Below, one piece after another: positions 1 through 11,900 of a stretch of 64,000 bases of DNA (position 1 is the first letter of the stretch; each line of letters starts with the position of its first letter). This stretch comes from Todiramphus chloris collaris (taxonomy: Eukaryota; Chordata; Aves; Coraciiformes; Alcedinidae), in assembly GCA_025345505.1 (NCBI GenBank), contig JANVCC010000185.1, positions 2,562,767 through 2,626,766 on the forward strand, written 5' to 3'. Below the pieces are notes generated by a model. It was not told where the DNA came from, made no database searches, and saw only the letters and a program-made list of their open reading frames with translations. Made by a program: the position numbers and the translations under genes.

Positions 1-735
1 CACGGATGTCTTACATGAACCTGCTCTGATTTTTTTTCTCCTAAGTGCAGTCTGGTAGTGGCAGCAGTGGTTAGAGAAGCAGTGGGAGTATGCACAGGGT
101 TCTGATCTCTGTTCCAGCTCTTGCCTCTGTGTGGTAGTAATGCTGTAAACTTTTCATGTAAATAGCCTTGCTACCATTTAGTGGCCCCAAAAAACCAGAA
201 ACCAAAGTTTCCAACCCTCGCTGTATTACAAAACGATTACATGCATTTCACATTTAAAGGTAAGGAACAGTGAGTTAAGGCAAGTGGTAATGAGATGGGG
301 AGATCCTACACTGATATTTAGGTTGTGCCTTTTACATACTTGCTTAGGGGCAACGGGGCGGTTTCTTCTGATTCCAAACCACAGTAACAGAATGGATGTA
401 ATGACTGCAACCAAACTCGGGGTTTCTTTAAGTTGTCAGGAGAGAGAGGAAACGTCTTTGGACCGTGGAGTTCTCTACCAAGAAAAAAAAAAAAATCCTT
501 CCTTTATCTAATTTAATTTTATTTTGTGGGTGGCAAAGTTTTAAATACTTCATCTGGGAACCGACACAATCTTCCTTGTTCACATACAACTGACCTTGAA
601 GATTGTGAAACATTCATTGTGATCTGTGTGTGATTATTGATAGAGTCCAGCTGCTTTTGCAGCGTGTTTGTGCTTCTGCCTCTGCTATTTTCTGGTTGTT
701 TCAGTAGCTCATTGGTGCCGTATTCTGTTTTTCAG
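1..735 (+). other. TRAF1: last intron of TRAF1 (partial)
   Basis: The sequence upstream of the TRAF1 terminal exon. It ends in a pyrimidine-rich tract and AG at 734-735, the acceptor of the last exon. I looked for the preceding MATH-domain exon (the one ending just before the VTFMLLDQ segment) and do not see it, so it lies left of the window. Only an A-run near 482-494 stands out. Confidence 0.7.
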
Positions 736-951
736 GTTACATTTATGTTGCTTGACCAAAACAACAGGGAACACATTATTGATGTGTTTCGCCCAGACTT
801 GACCTCTGCTTCATTTCAGAGACCAGTGAACGATATGAACATTGCAAGTGGCTGTCCCATGTTCTTCCCTCTGTCCAAGTTGCAGTCACCTAAATACGCC
901 TATGTGAAAGAAGACACACTTTTCCTTAAATGCATTATAGAAACAAATTAG
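736..951 (+). CDS. TRAF1: TNF receptor-associated factor 1, terminal coding exon (C-terminal end of MATH/TRAF-C domain)
   Basis: TRAF1 is a cytoplasmic adaptor that trimerises, pairs with TRAF2 and binds TNF-receptor tails and cIAPs, tuning NF-kB signalling. The exon starts after AG at 734-735, in phase 0, and encodes 71 residues before TAG at 949-951. It opens with VTFMLLDQNNREH and ends SPKYAYVKEDTLFLKCIIETN. The 'PLSKLQSPK.AYVK.DT.FLKCI.ET' ending is the TRAF1 form; TRAF2 ends differently (from memory). This is the last strands of the meprin/TRAF homology beta-sandwich. The N-terminal part of the gene is outside the window. Downstream on the same strand lies PHF19, the same order as in human 9q33.2, which supports TRAF1 over paralogs. 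The start codon is not in the window, so the first base is a splice acceptor. Confidence 0.93.
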   Translation, partial: VTFMLLDQNNREHIIDVFRPDLTSASFQRPVNDMNIASGCPMFFPLSKLQSPKYAYVKEDTLFLKCIIETN

Positions 952-2768
952 TAAACCTTGAAACGGTAAACCCACCAGCTTGAGACCTTGCATGAGTTTT
1001 CATGAACACACAAAGTGCAGAGAGCCAGAGCCTGTGCTCCCTGGAATCGATTCACATCAGCTGAAGATCTGCCTGCTTGAGTTGGCTACTGCTGAGCACG
1101 CCCAGTCCGGTGCCTGGTGCCCCTGGAGTGTGCTGTTGCTGATGAGAACAGGGACTAGGCCATCAAAGCAGACGATGCTCCTCGTTTAGACACAGGTTAC
1201 AGCCCCCCCCTGCAGATGCACTTGTTCTCTCCCCTGCCCAGCCCAGGCATGGGTGTCATTCCACCTCAGCACGGCCGAGCTCCCTGTAGCACCCCTGGGT
1301 TAATGGGTGCCTGGGGTGCCAGGGGTGATGCTGAGCTTTCCCTCTCTCCTGGGAGGTGTGGAGAGAGCTTCTGGCAGGCTGTGCTGGCTGGCAGCCCTCT
1401 TGGGGGGGTGATACTTGGCTGTTCCCCCACCAGGGACAAGGGCAGATTCCTTCCCCTGAGGCACCCTCTGATCAGGTGTCTCTCTGCTTATTGATGACCT
1501 CGCAAGCAGGGAGTTGTGGATAGCATTTGTAGCTTGAATTCCTTATACTGAGTGATTTATTCCCAGCTATTTATTTTAGACCTCTGTTTATGTGTTCTGT
1601 AAAGGGTTGTTCTACTGCAGCAGTGATCAGTGATCAGATTACACTGTGCCTTGGGGAAATCACCTCTTGTTTTTCCGAAGGAGTTGACTTCCCCATTTCA
1701 GACATGATGCTCTGAGGGTTTTTAAGTCCCAGGAAGTCCAGAGCTGGAGTAAGGACCCCTCAGCAGCCTCATTTTAAAGTGTTCAGTCACTTTCTGAACC
1801 TTCAAGGCAAGTGACTTATTTGAAAGTAGTGATCTTTTTTTTTATCACTGTATTCTCATTACGTGCTCTGATGTCTATGGCTTTTCATACTCTAAAATGC
1901 AAGTTACTTTATTTTTTTAATAGCAGTAAGGAATTAATAATTATTTTTTTTATAAGCAAGTCAAGCTTGAAATGCCTGAATGTGTGTGAAGTTCAAACCC
2001 TGCACCTTTATTCCCAACACGCAGCCAGCCTGGCCCTTTCCATTCCCTTCATAACAACTGTTTGACAGCCCCAGTGGCATCGAGCTGGGGTTTGGTGCAG
2101 CGGTTTCGGAGCTTCCAGCAGACTCACAGCACAGCCCAGTTTGGCCGGGACTGGGACCTGTGCTGCGGGACAGGGGCCGGCCAGGCACAGACCCCGGGCC
2201 AGCTCTCGTTTGTCTCTGTGAGTGAGAGGCCCTCCTGCAATTTACTTGATTCCCTCTGCAGTATCTCGGTGGAAAACACAAAAGCCGGCAGACAAAGGGA
2301 AAGGAGAAACTGTTTGTCCACTTATATTTTGCAAACCATGGAAACGGCAGCCGGCTCCGAGAGCTGCTGAAATGCCAGGTGCTGGGAGCGACCTCCAGCC
2401 TGGCTGCCGGCAGACGGAGAGATTTTTCCAATCTCTCCTTTCCATCTTGCCAGCATCCTTTAAAATAATTAGTTGTGATCAAGTATCAAATGTCAAAAAC
2501 CCTCACTCCATAAACAGATACCTATCAAAGCTGGTTTGGGAAGGGACTGGCTATGCTTTGCCATCACAGAGTCTCTCTGTATTTGTCTTCTGTGTTTAAA
2601 AAGTTGAGGGACAGAAAGTTACTTTCCCAGTGATGTGCCAGCCCCTGTTAACCACACTGGAGTAGCGTGCCCAAAGATCTGCTTTTCGTGGCTCTGTAAT
2701 TTTGACAAGTGCTGTATTTATTACAATCATTCATATTTTCTTACCATTTTATTTATTTCCTCAATAAA
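952..2768 (+). other. TRAF1: TRAF1 3'UTR
   Basis: About 1.8 kb between the TRAF1 stop and a canonical AATAAA at 2763-2768, with no other credible gene. The distal part (about 2700-2768) is AT-rich with several ATTTA pentamers (for example 2716-2720 and 2751-2755), a pattern typical of unstable mRNAs of inflammatory genes. The 3' end is inferred from the signal only. Confidence 0.6.
2763..2768 (+). terminator. TRAF1: candidate TRAF1 polyadenylation signal AATAAA
   Basis: AATAAA on the + strand about 1.8 kb past the TRAF1 stop, followed within 40 bases by T/GT-rich sequence (GTTTGCGTGTTATTTT) that can serve as the downstream element. No earlier exact AATAAA was picked out in the preceding 3'UTR. 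Confidence 0.55.
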
Positions 2769-5536
2769 GCTCGCTAACTTAGACAAGGTTTGCGTGTTAT
2801 TTTCACTGTAAAATAGGGAGCTGAGCAACTCGGAGGTACATTGGTAGCTGTTTGCTACAGAAACAGCCCAGCAGTGCTGCACTGAGCGGGTTTACCCGGC
2901 ACGGGGCCTGGCTGGGTAGGGCTTTGACCTGGAAAATGGAATAAAGGGTTGTACAACTCCAACCCCTGCAGCACTACCCCCCAGACCAGCCAGGCTCGGC
3001 GCATGGGGGGATCTGGGCACGGGGAGGTGGTGTGGGTGAAAACGGCCCGATCTGGCACAGCGAGCTCGGCTGCGGAGCCTCTGCTGCAGCCCGGGTGGGA
3101 TGGAGGGGACAGCTGATCTTGCAAGGATTGCTGCAGATCAAGATCGCGGTGGGCTCTGCCTGCTTGCAAGGGGAGTCGGAGTCGCTCCATACCTGTGGCA
3201 GCTTTCCCTGGCACTTGTGTTCCCTGGCAAACGCTTCCTGAACGCTGATGCTCGCAGTTGAGCTGCTAGGGGTTTGCTTACTGCGGTTTTGCAGCTGGGT
3301 GAGCAGTGCCAACATCCCCCAGTAAACACAGAGCTTCGCCCACCATCTTCCACCTTGCCCCAGGAACAAAAAGGGCTTTTCTTCCTTCCTTTCTCTCTAC
3401 GGGGGATGCCTTTTTGGAGCCGTGCTCAGGAGCTGCAGGTACATAACCTACCTGTGTTGAAATGATGTCAGGGCTCCATTAACAAAACTTGCACAGCTCT
3501 AAGAACACTTATGAGCTCTTCACCTCTTATGCAATTCCAGAAGTTAAAAAAAAAAAAAAAAGGATTACATTCATGCTAAATAAACAACAAAAAGACATGA
3601 AACCCAGTGCCTACGTGCTCTTCCTTTTAAAGGCACAGCTGGCATAAACCAGCTGAATGTCAAATTTAACTGCTCCACTTCTAGTTACAGCCCCCCCGTT
3701 GTTTGAATATGCCCCTTGGTGCATCGCTTCTCTCCGACAGGGCTCGAACCAGAGCTCGCTCCCCGTGTGCCGCAGCGCACGAGGCTCCGCCGAGCATTAC
3801 TGTGTCCGTGTGGAATGCACCGAGCCGCCGCGCTTTCCAAACACGGGGCTGAGCTCCGGGCTCTGGTGTTCCTGGAACAGGCTCCTGATTTTCATCTCTG
3901 AGACCTTCGGCCACAAACCTGCCCTGGTGAGGAGACGGATGACACTTACCAGGAAAGAAGATGAGATCGGAGCGTTATCAAGGCTTCTCTAATCCATCAA
4001 ATCGCTTCTGTGGCACAAATGAGCAGCCAAAGCGGTTTTTTGGGGTCTGGACCAAATCAAATGATGCAGAAAAATCAGAGGAAGTTTTAGTGAGCTAAAT
4101 CAGGGTCGGTTGCTCCATGTTTAATGGCTAGGTTGGCAAAGAGTCATAGTGCTTCTGTAGCTAGGATGGTCGAAAATAATTAAGGGCAAGGTTTGCAGGG
4201 AAAGATAATTTTTTTTTTAATCAGCTAATGAAGCTGAAAAAAACAGACATTTAGGCTTATAAGCCCTTCTTCAGGACAGGAAAAGAACTGATAACCTCAC
4301 ACACTGCTGCCTTGAGCATAGCTTGGTGTGTTGGTCTGTCAGGTGGGTGCAGTGGAGAGGAGTTTGAGAGCCATGAAGCCAAGGGGAGCGTTGGCTGAGA
4401 GGGAATTATGTCAACAGCCTCAAGCCGCTTCGGTCGCAGATATTTTTATTGGCGTGGATGTGTCCTGTTTTACCAGCTGAACCTCCAGATGGAAAGAGCA
4501 CTTGTGTTTAGAACAGCATCCGAGAGCTGTGCCCCGTGGGTCCCGCGGTCTCCGCGTTGCTCGGCCGCGGGAGGCTGCGGAACTGCGGCCAGCGCGAGCC
4601 CTTTCTGCAGATCCTATCTGCACACCGGGCCCTCCGGAGTTCATCGGCAGCCTCGTGTTTGGGTTTCCATTCAATATTCCTCGGCTTTCGTTTCCAAGAC
4701 TACAAGCCAACGTACAACCCCTCCTCCCACTCCTGTTTTCAAAGAAAGGAAAACACTGTGAAAAGAAGCTCCCCGATTTCTGGGCAGTTTTCAGAGCAGA
4801 AAGAAAGGCAGGGCTGGGAGCTGCTGGCCCCGCGCGCGCTGCAGGCTCAGCTCCGTCCAGGGCTCCCCGAGGGGCTGAGCCGCGACTCCGTCCTGGTGTG
4901 AGCAGGGAGGCACCTTCCCCACCGTTGGGAGGGGGGGTGCAGAGGAGCAGCAAAAAGTTTTTAAGGACAAAACAGGGGTGTTGGCGCGGTTAACTGCCCA
5001 GGGCATCATGCGAATCATTTTGCAAATGCTGGTTTTGTTTGGAAATTCAATAGTGAGGAAGGATCTGGGGCAACCCCAGCCGAGGAGGAGGATTGGCTGC
5101 ACTTGGCTTTGCACCATCACTTGGGGTCTCATTCGTTTCTGATCGTTGGCTTACGGAAGAGTCTGCTGCTAATGGCTCAGTTCAAACAGGAGCTTCCTTG
5201 ATTGTCTGGCACGGAGAGCGGGTCAGCATCTTCTGCCTGCTCTGCGGGTCAGGGCACCAAGGTCTCTTCAGCCGGGGAATGTGAATGCAGCGAGGAAAGA
5301 CTCGTGTCGGCGTGGGCCCAGGTGGGTGCTGCTTCCCCAGCGAAGCGTGTCAGGTGCGTCCCACTGAGGTCCCTGGAGCCCAACTGGTGCGAAACCAATC
5401 ACTCAGCTGTGTCCAACCACTGTGCCAGCTCCAGTGTCTGTCAGGGGCCATGAGCCTTTGCACGGTGTGAAAGAAACGGGATCTCCAGTGGCTCCCCACA
5501 ACTCCCCAAGGGTGTGCGGGAAAAGCTGGGCAGGTC

Positions 5537-5562
5537 GGAGGAGAAGGAGGAGGAGGAGGAGC
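5537..5562. repeat. (GGA)n microsatellite
   Basis: Interrupted GGA/GAA repeat, about eight units, in the TRAF1-PHF19 spacer. Confidence 0.8.
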
Positions 5563-6250
5563 AGGACAGCACCCAGTAGCTCACCACAGCAAGAGCTGAG
5601 GCTAGGCTTGCTGGGGATGGTGTAGCAGGAGCATCTGCAAAGAAACCGGAGTAAATGTGCTTGCAGGGCTTCGTGTGTATTAGGAAACAGAGGATACATC
5701 TCAAATTCCTTATTCTTTTCCTTTGGGGCTTTTACCCCTGGGCAATGTTGTTGTGCTCTTTCCATTGGCAAGGGCCAGGTCTGAGGTGCCTTCTCCATCC
5801 CATGTTTGATTTACATGTCGCATCATCTGCGTTTCCTCGGCAAACAACCAAGGTGCTGCAAACTCACACCATAGTGGCTGGGGAGGAGGGTGTAAGAACG
5901 GCCCTGTCTGCTGCTCCCCCGGCAGCACACGGGGACAGGCTGGGCCGGGGACGCTCCCCGCTGAGCACAGAGAGCAAACGACTCGCTTTTGGTCAACCCC
6001 AGCACCACCAACTGCAACGAAGCGAGCAGTGGAGTTTGTCTAGGGGGAGAGTTATGGTGCAAGAGTTATTTTAATCCCGCCGTGACTCACGGCTCGTCAT
6101 GACTCACCGCCAAGATCGGTCGTTTGGCTGCTCAGAAGATGCGTCAGGTTCCCCGTGAAGGCAAAGGACAGTGTTTTGCGACGGGGAAAGAGCTGCCATT
6201 TTTTTCATCTGCCGAAACCTCTGCAAACACGAGCCCAGCAGCTGGGCGTA

Positions 6251-6320
6251 GGCACAGCATGGCAGGGCTTGGCACAGCCTGGCACAGCACGGCAGGGCTT
6301 GGCACAGCCTGGCACAGCAT
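6251..6320. repeat. 30-bp tandem repeat, 2.3 copies
   Basis: Two near-identical 30-bp units at 6251-6280 and 6281-6310 (one C/T difference at the tenth base) plus a 10-base partial third copy. Each unit is built from GGCACAGC-like and GGCAGGGCTT blocks, so it has internal 10-bp periodicity. Confidence 0.85.
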
Positions 6321-7329
6321 GTTGGGCCCTCTCCCATCTTTGCGTTGTGCTGGGCTTTGCCTTACACCCAGAGACCTGCAAACCAAAGAGGATGTCCCCA
6401 TGGTCCCCATGGTCCCCGTCACTCAGGGAAGAGCATCTCTCACCAGGTTCACACACAGAGCATGACCTGCCTGCTACCAAGGGCTGGTTACAGTACAGGG
6501 AACACTCAGACATTAATGTTTGGTTAAAAAAACATGATTTCTAAACTGACAAGAGTATCACTCCAGGTGCTGAAGAGGAGTTTCAGCCCTGGGCCATTTG
6601 CTCCCGCTGCCCAGGGAAGCTGCTGTCTTGCAGTGCCAGCTCTTTGCCAGTGTGCTCTGAACCCTGGTACGGGGGATGCCCCCCTGGGGTGCTGCATGGA
6701 GCTCATCGATTACAGGCAATAAAATTTGCATTGACTCTGCTTCTGCTTGGCCCAGGCCCCGTGCCAGGACTCAGCTTCGCGACTGCCTGAGCAGGCCTGA
6801 AAACATTTCTTTTTTGGCAGCACTTCCCAACAAACAGCAAATCCTTAAGATTTCTTCTTGGCACCGACCCGAGCATTTTTGCTGCGATTGATTTTTTTTT
6901 CTGTTGAGATTCAGAGAACGGCTACCCCCGTTTCTAGGAATCCTGGCGAGCACAGGTTGTTCCCTCGCGTGGGGCAGTGCCGTGGGCAGAGCACCCCTGC
7001 CCGCACCCCATCCCGGGGGACCAGGGGATGCCCTTTCCTGGCTTCAGCCTCCAGTCACGGGCAGGGCAGGCAGGGAGGTCCCCTGTGAGCGGCACAGGGT
7101 GACAGTGCCCTCGCCACAGTGTGTGCCAGGCCCTGGGTGCTCCCGGGGACCCCCGTGGGTGCAGACGGAGGGATGGTGGATGGGGTGATGCTGCACGTGG
7201 GGATGTGGGGTGCCCCGGACGGGGGGGTGGCAGATACCCCACGGCAGGTACCCTACCGGGGAGCAGCACCGGGTACCCTTCGGGGTCAGCAGCAGGTTCG
7301 CCACTCCCCCGTGCGCTCCGCTCTCGCCC

Positions 7330-7624
7330 CGGGGGTGCTGCGCGCACACACCGGCTCTGGCTCTGCGCCGTGCCGTGCCGTGCCGTGCCGTGCCGTGCCA
7401 GCCCGATGCGATCCGAGCCGTGGGAGGCGGCGGAGGCGGCCCCGGCGCTAATTGCATAAGCGGGGACGTCAATGCCCGCGGGAGGCGCGGGGGGAAGCGC
7501 GGGAAGATGGCGCCCCGCGCCCTGCCCCCGCCGCACGCCGCCGCTCCCCGCCGCGGCCCCTGGGCGGGGGGGCGCTGACCCGGCGGTGGCGGCGGCGGTG
7601 GCGGCAGCAGAGGGGAGGCCACCG
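7330..7624 (+). promoter_or_regulatory. PHF19: PHF19 CpG-island promoter and noncoding exon 1 (candidate)
   Basis: A dense CpG stretch ends in a good splice donor (CCG/GTAAGG, GT at 7625-7626) 1.3 kb before the first coding exon, so exon 1 appears to be untranslated and to end at 7624. Visible motifs include ACGTCA (a CRE half-site) near 7467, an octamer-like ATTGCATAA near 7451, and GCGGGAA followed by ATGGCGCC near 7500-7514, which resembles an E2F site plus a YY1-type motif. E2F control would suit a proliferation-linked Polycomb factor, but that is inference. The transcription start cannot be placed. Confidence 0.6.
7367..7399. repeat. (CGTGC)n pentamer repeat in PHF19 promoter region
   Basis: About six tandem copies of a CGTGC pentamer just upstream of the likely PHF19 first exon. 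Confidence 0.85.
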
Positions 7625-7827
7625 GTAAGGGCAGCGCTGTGAGACGGGGAGCCCGGGGAGCCGGGGGGCACAGCCCGGCGGGGAGCGCCCGGGGCGGCGG
7701 GGCCGGGGCCGGGGCCGGGGCTGGGCGGGCGCCGCAGCGGCTTTGAATGAGCCAATGGCGGCGGGGCCCGCGGCCGCCGCTCCCGGGGCTGCCCGCGGGG
7801 CTGCCGCCCGGCAGGTGCCGCCCGATC

Positions 7828-7868
7828 CGGACCCGGACCCGGACCCGGACCCGGACCCGGACCCGGTC
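7828..7868. repeat. (CCGGAC)n hexamer repeat in PHF19 intron 1
   Basis: About 6.5 copies of a CCGGAC hexamer, each carrying a CpG. It lies about 200 bp past the exon 1 donor and accounts for the long Pro-Asp and Arg-Thr open frames seen here. Confidence 0.9.
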
Positions 7869-7981
7869 CCGGTCCTGCACCCGGTCCCGGTCCCGCCGCG
7901 GGTCTGTGCGGGACGAAGCCCGGGAGGTCCCGCTGCCCGGTTGCGGGAGCAGCGTGGGAGTTCCCAGCCGGGGCGGTGGGG

Positions 7982-8124
7982 GCCGTGCGTGTCCGTGTGC
8001 GTGTGCGTGGCCGTGGCCGTGGCCGTGTGCGTGGCCGTGTGCGTGTCCCCCCTGCATCCCCTCCGCTTTCATAACCGCTCCCGAGCCGCGCTGGGGGGGG
8101 GACGGGACGGGACGGGACGGGACG
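7982..8124. repeat. GTGTGC/GTGGCC and (GACGG)n simple repeats in PHF19 intron 1
   Basis: 7982-8046 is a degenerate hexamer repeat (GTGTGC and GTGGCC). 8101-8124 is five copies of GACGG. Both are low-complexity CpG-island sequence and not coding. Confidence 0.85.
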
Positions 8125-8936
8125 TGTCGCGACTCGCTGCTGCGGCTCCTGCCAGCCCCGCTCCCCGGGCAGCGGGCTTGGGGTTTGTCTGTTGGGGTTT
8201 TTTTTTTCCGGTCGCACCCAGTTTCCCGTAAGTTTGATCGCTCCTGCCCGTCCAGGCTACTCTGGGGGAACGGGAGCGTTGTTAACGTCGGGGTCCGGGC
8301 AGAGCTTTCCGCACGGCCAGGCTGCCTGGCGTGGCGATCCCCGGCGCGGGGTCACGCGTGTCGCCGTGAGCTGGGAGAAGTGACTCTGAAGGTGTTTCAG
8401 CGATGGCTGTCGGGATCACGATCCATCCCACCGGGTCCGTTCGCCTCCCGCCCTCCAGACCCGTCCGTGGTGGAACTCGGCTGTTGGGTTTCACACGCTG
8501 CCCATCGAGCTGCTGCTCCCCTGCTCGTGCAGCCGCCCCATTGATGTGGGGAGCTGCGAAACTGCTGGGAAATCGTCAATTCAGAGTTGATTTAAAGCTC
8601 TTACCCTTCACGTGCCCCTTCCTGAGGCTGAGCCTGCGCGGGACTGTGGGGTGGCTCTGTGCTGCAGGAGCTGAGGCAGTCAGGGTGTTCATTCCCTTGT
8701 GTTCAACTATTGCAAAGGTTGTGGCTGCTCCCCGTGATTTCAGCTAAACTCTTCCAGCTCATCAGCGCTTGTTTTGTGGATCCTGAGTCCCCGCTGGTGG
8801 GGCTGAACCACCCCTGTGCTCTATGCTTCTGGGCATCTCCATGCTTTTGGGCATCCCCATGCTTGGCCGATGGGCACGTTCTGTCACGGCGTGAGGGGTG
8901 AGTGACAAGAATTTTTGTCCCTTCCAGGCTCTACTG

Positions 8937-11900
8937 ATGGAGACCGCCAAGCTCAACCCCATCATCCGGGATGTCTACGCAGCCGCTGGCCGTGTCCAGC
9001 AAGCACCGGCTGCTGCCTCAGCGCAGAGGGGCACCAGTTGCCGAGAGCTCATGGTCAAGCTGACGGAGGGGCAGTACGTGCTGTGCCGCTGGACCGATGG
9101 GCTCTATTACCTCGGAAAGATCAAAAGGGTAAGGTGGGCACCCAAAAGGGTAAGGTGGTGGGCACCCAAGATGTAACTATGCCATTCCCTGGGCTGGCTT
9201 GCAGCTCAGAGCAGTGCTGGCGTGGGCTGCAACACGTCCTTGGTCTGTGGGGTGTTTTGGGGTGACATTTGGGGTTTTACATTCCAAACCTGACTTCCCA
9301 CAGCCCCAAGAGGCAGGGCCGGTCACAGGGAGGTGCTGGGAGTGGGAGCTGATGCCCCTCTTCCTGCTCCCTCCCTACAGGTGAGTGGCTCCAAGCAGAG
9401 CTGCCTTGTCACTTTTGAGGACAACTCCAAGTACTGGGTCCTCTGGAAGGACATCCAGCATGGTGAGTGCTTCACCATCCTCCCTTCTCACCGCCGTGCT
9501 GGGGGAGCCTTCCCAGCACCATGGAGACGTGGCTGTGCCTCACTCATCTCCAACTCTGCCGTCCCTGTCCCACAGCTGGTGTCCCCGGGGAGGAGCCCAA
9601 GTGCAACGTCTGCCTGGGGAAGACCTCGGGCCCCATGAACGAAATCCTCATCTGCGGGAAGTGCGGGCTGGGTGAGTGCGGGCACATCATCCCTGGGTCT
9701 GCCGTGTCCCACCTCGGGGGCGAGGGCCCAGCCAGCCTGGTGGCACTGACACCGAGCCCTCCCGCAGGTTATCACCAGCAGTGCCACATCCCGGTGGCGA
9801 GCGGTGGCGAGGGCCCGCTGGGGACGCCGTGGTTCTGCCGCCGCTGCATATTTGCCCTGGCCGTGCGGGTGAGTGGGGCTGCCCGGGGCTGCCGGCTCCG
9901 CGTGCCGCCCGCCCTCGGCACGGCAGCACAGGACACAGCCCCCCGGCCGGCTGGGCTGACCCCCCTGTCCTGCTCCCTCCTGCAGAAGGGGGGTGCCCTG
10001 AAGAAGGGAGCCATCGCCAAGACGCTGCAAGCCGTCAAGATGGTGCTGTCCTACAACCCTGACCTGCTGGAGTGGGACTCCCCGCACCGGACCAACCAGC
10101 AGCAGTGCTATTGCTACTGCGGGGGCCCCGGCGAGTAAGCCCCCGCCTGCCTGCCGGGAGGGTTCTGTGCAGAAAAGCATTTGCAGAGGCAGCTGAGATC
10201 AGGATGGGGAGTTTTCTCCTCGTAAGTGAGGAGTCCTCAGCTTGCAGGGCACTGCCCTGAGGCTGGGGGCTTTGCTGCTTGTGCTGCCTCTGCCACCCGG
10301 GTCTCCCCTCACTTCACCCACCTTCGTGGCTGCAAAAAATACAAGTTAGGGCCAGACTTTCTCTCCCTGGCTGGGAGTTCCATGCCTTGGGAGGGGGCTG
10401 GGGCGGTGGCTGTCCCATGCCACCCTTGCTGTCACCTGCCTCCTCTCCCTCCCCAGGTGGTACCTGAAGATGCTGCAGTGCTACCGCTGCCGGCAGTGGT
10501 TCCACGAAGCCTGCACGCAGTGCCTCAGCGACCCCATGATGTTCGGAGACCGGTACGTTGGAGCTGGCTGCTCGGGGGCTCCCGCAGAGCCACAGCCCCC
10601 ATCTGTCCCTGCCTGCTCTGATGTGGATCAGCCACCCTGCAGACAGGATGTGCTGTCACTGTTGGCACCCAGAGTACTGTCCTCACCCTGACCTATCCCC
10701 AGGCCCTGCATGCCTGTGAGGATCACCCCACCCCCAGCATCCTCCCTCCCCTCTGTTTTCAGGTTCTATGTGTTTTTCTGCTCCGTATGCAACCAGGGAC
10801 CAGAGTACATCAAGCGCCTGCCCTTGAGATGGTGAGGAACAGCCCCAGCTCCTTTGTGACGTGCTGGGGTGGCCATGGGGCACAGGGCTGGCTGGTGGCT
10901 GGTGCCAAGCCTTTGCCTTTGGGCAGCACCAGCTCTGGGTTTCAGTGGCATGAGCTCACGGAGCATCTCCCGCTCATCCCAGCCTGGCCTGAGCTGTGGG
11001 TTTGCTCGGCCTTGGGCCCTGGATGTGCTTCTCCTCCTGCCCGTCCCCAGGGGCTGTGTCCCAGGAAGCTGTTTCTCAGTATTCCCCAAACCTGCTGTTT
11101 ATCCAGGAGCCAAAGTACACTGTTACCAGAAAATAACTGCAAAAAGTGATCGGGTGGCAAGTTGTCAAGTTCTGTGATTAAAAATAAGTTTACAAGTGGC
11201 ACATCCTAGCCCTGAAAGCACTTTATAAAGTATATTAACAGTGTCAGCAGCCCAGCTTTCCCCCTCTGTTCCCTCGGTGCTTGCACTTGTTAACTGGTGC
11301 TGCTGGGATGCAGCTGGAAGAAGAATAAGGGAAATCCTGCAGGATAACGTTACCTGGCTTAGTTTTCAGAGACAAGTGTAAAATCCCACTGGATAGATGG
11401 AGTTATTAAAATAATCTATTTTCTTGTGAATAAGAGCCATCCTGCTCCTGTCCCTAACTGCAGCCAGGGCACATGGCTGGGGCTTGTCAAAAAGTGGAAA
11501 ACTGGGCATTTGTTCTGGAAATTACGTGGCCTCCTGCTCCTGGACTGCGGGGGTCTTGACGTTAGGGTTTTCCCAGCTGCAGGCAGCATGCCAGCCCTCC
11601 CCAAAGCTCAGGGGATCCTGTCCTGGCTGCAGCATCCCCTGGGATGTGTGTCTGGGACAGAGCTGCATCCCCTGCCGGGTACGGGAAAGGTCCCAGCTCG
11701 CAGTGAGATGGTTTGGGGATGGTCATGCTGGGGGCTGCCCTCAAGTGGCAGTGATGGAGCAGAGCATCGTGGCGGGCACCGTGCTGCCCCAGGGGGGGTG
11801 GGCTGGGCCCCTCTCACCCGCTTTGCTCCTGCAGGGTGGATGTCGTCCACCTCGCCCTCTACAACCTGGGTGTGCAGAGCAAGAAGAAGTACTTCGACTT

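Larger units (their letters stand above)
2790..7330. other. TRAF1-PHF19 intergenic spacer
   Basis: 4.5 kb with no exon that I recognise on either strand. Moderately GC-rich patches at about 3.0-3.2, 3.7-3.9 and 4.5-4.9 kb create longish open frames on both strands, but these lack splice context or family resemblance. It holds a GGA microsatellite (5537-5562) and a 30-bp tandem repeat (6251-6320). A and T homopolymers occur near 3547-3560 and 4210-4218. Confidence 0.6.

Noticed and set aside
1961..2482. 173-aa minus-strand open frame in the TRAF1 3'UTR
   Set aside because: No recognisable motifs, no splice context, and low-complexity Ser/Pro/Arg composition.
4420..4993. paired ~170-aa open frames on both strands in the TRAF1-PHF19 spacer
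   Set aside because: Opposite-strand openness is what GC-rich DNA gives by chance; no homology recognised and no promoter or splice partner.
6251..6320. CRISPR-like regular repeat
   Set aside because: Copies are directly adjacent with no spacers, only 2.3 units, in a vertebrate genome; it is a minisatellite.
6934..8217. 427-aa and 342-aa open frames on the minus strand over the PHF19 promoter
   Set aside because: Pro/Arg/Gly/His-rich low complexity produced by CpG-island sequence and hexamer repeats; no domain, and the region has a + strand exon donor at 7625.
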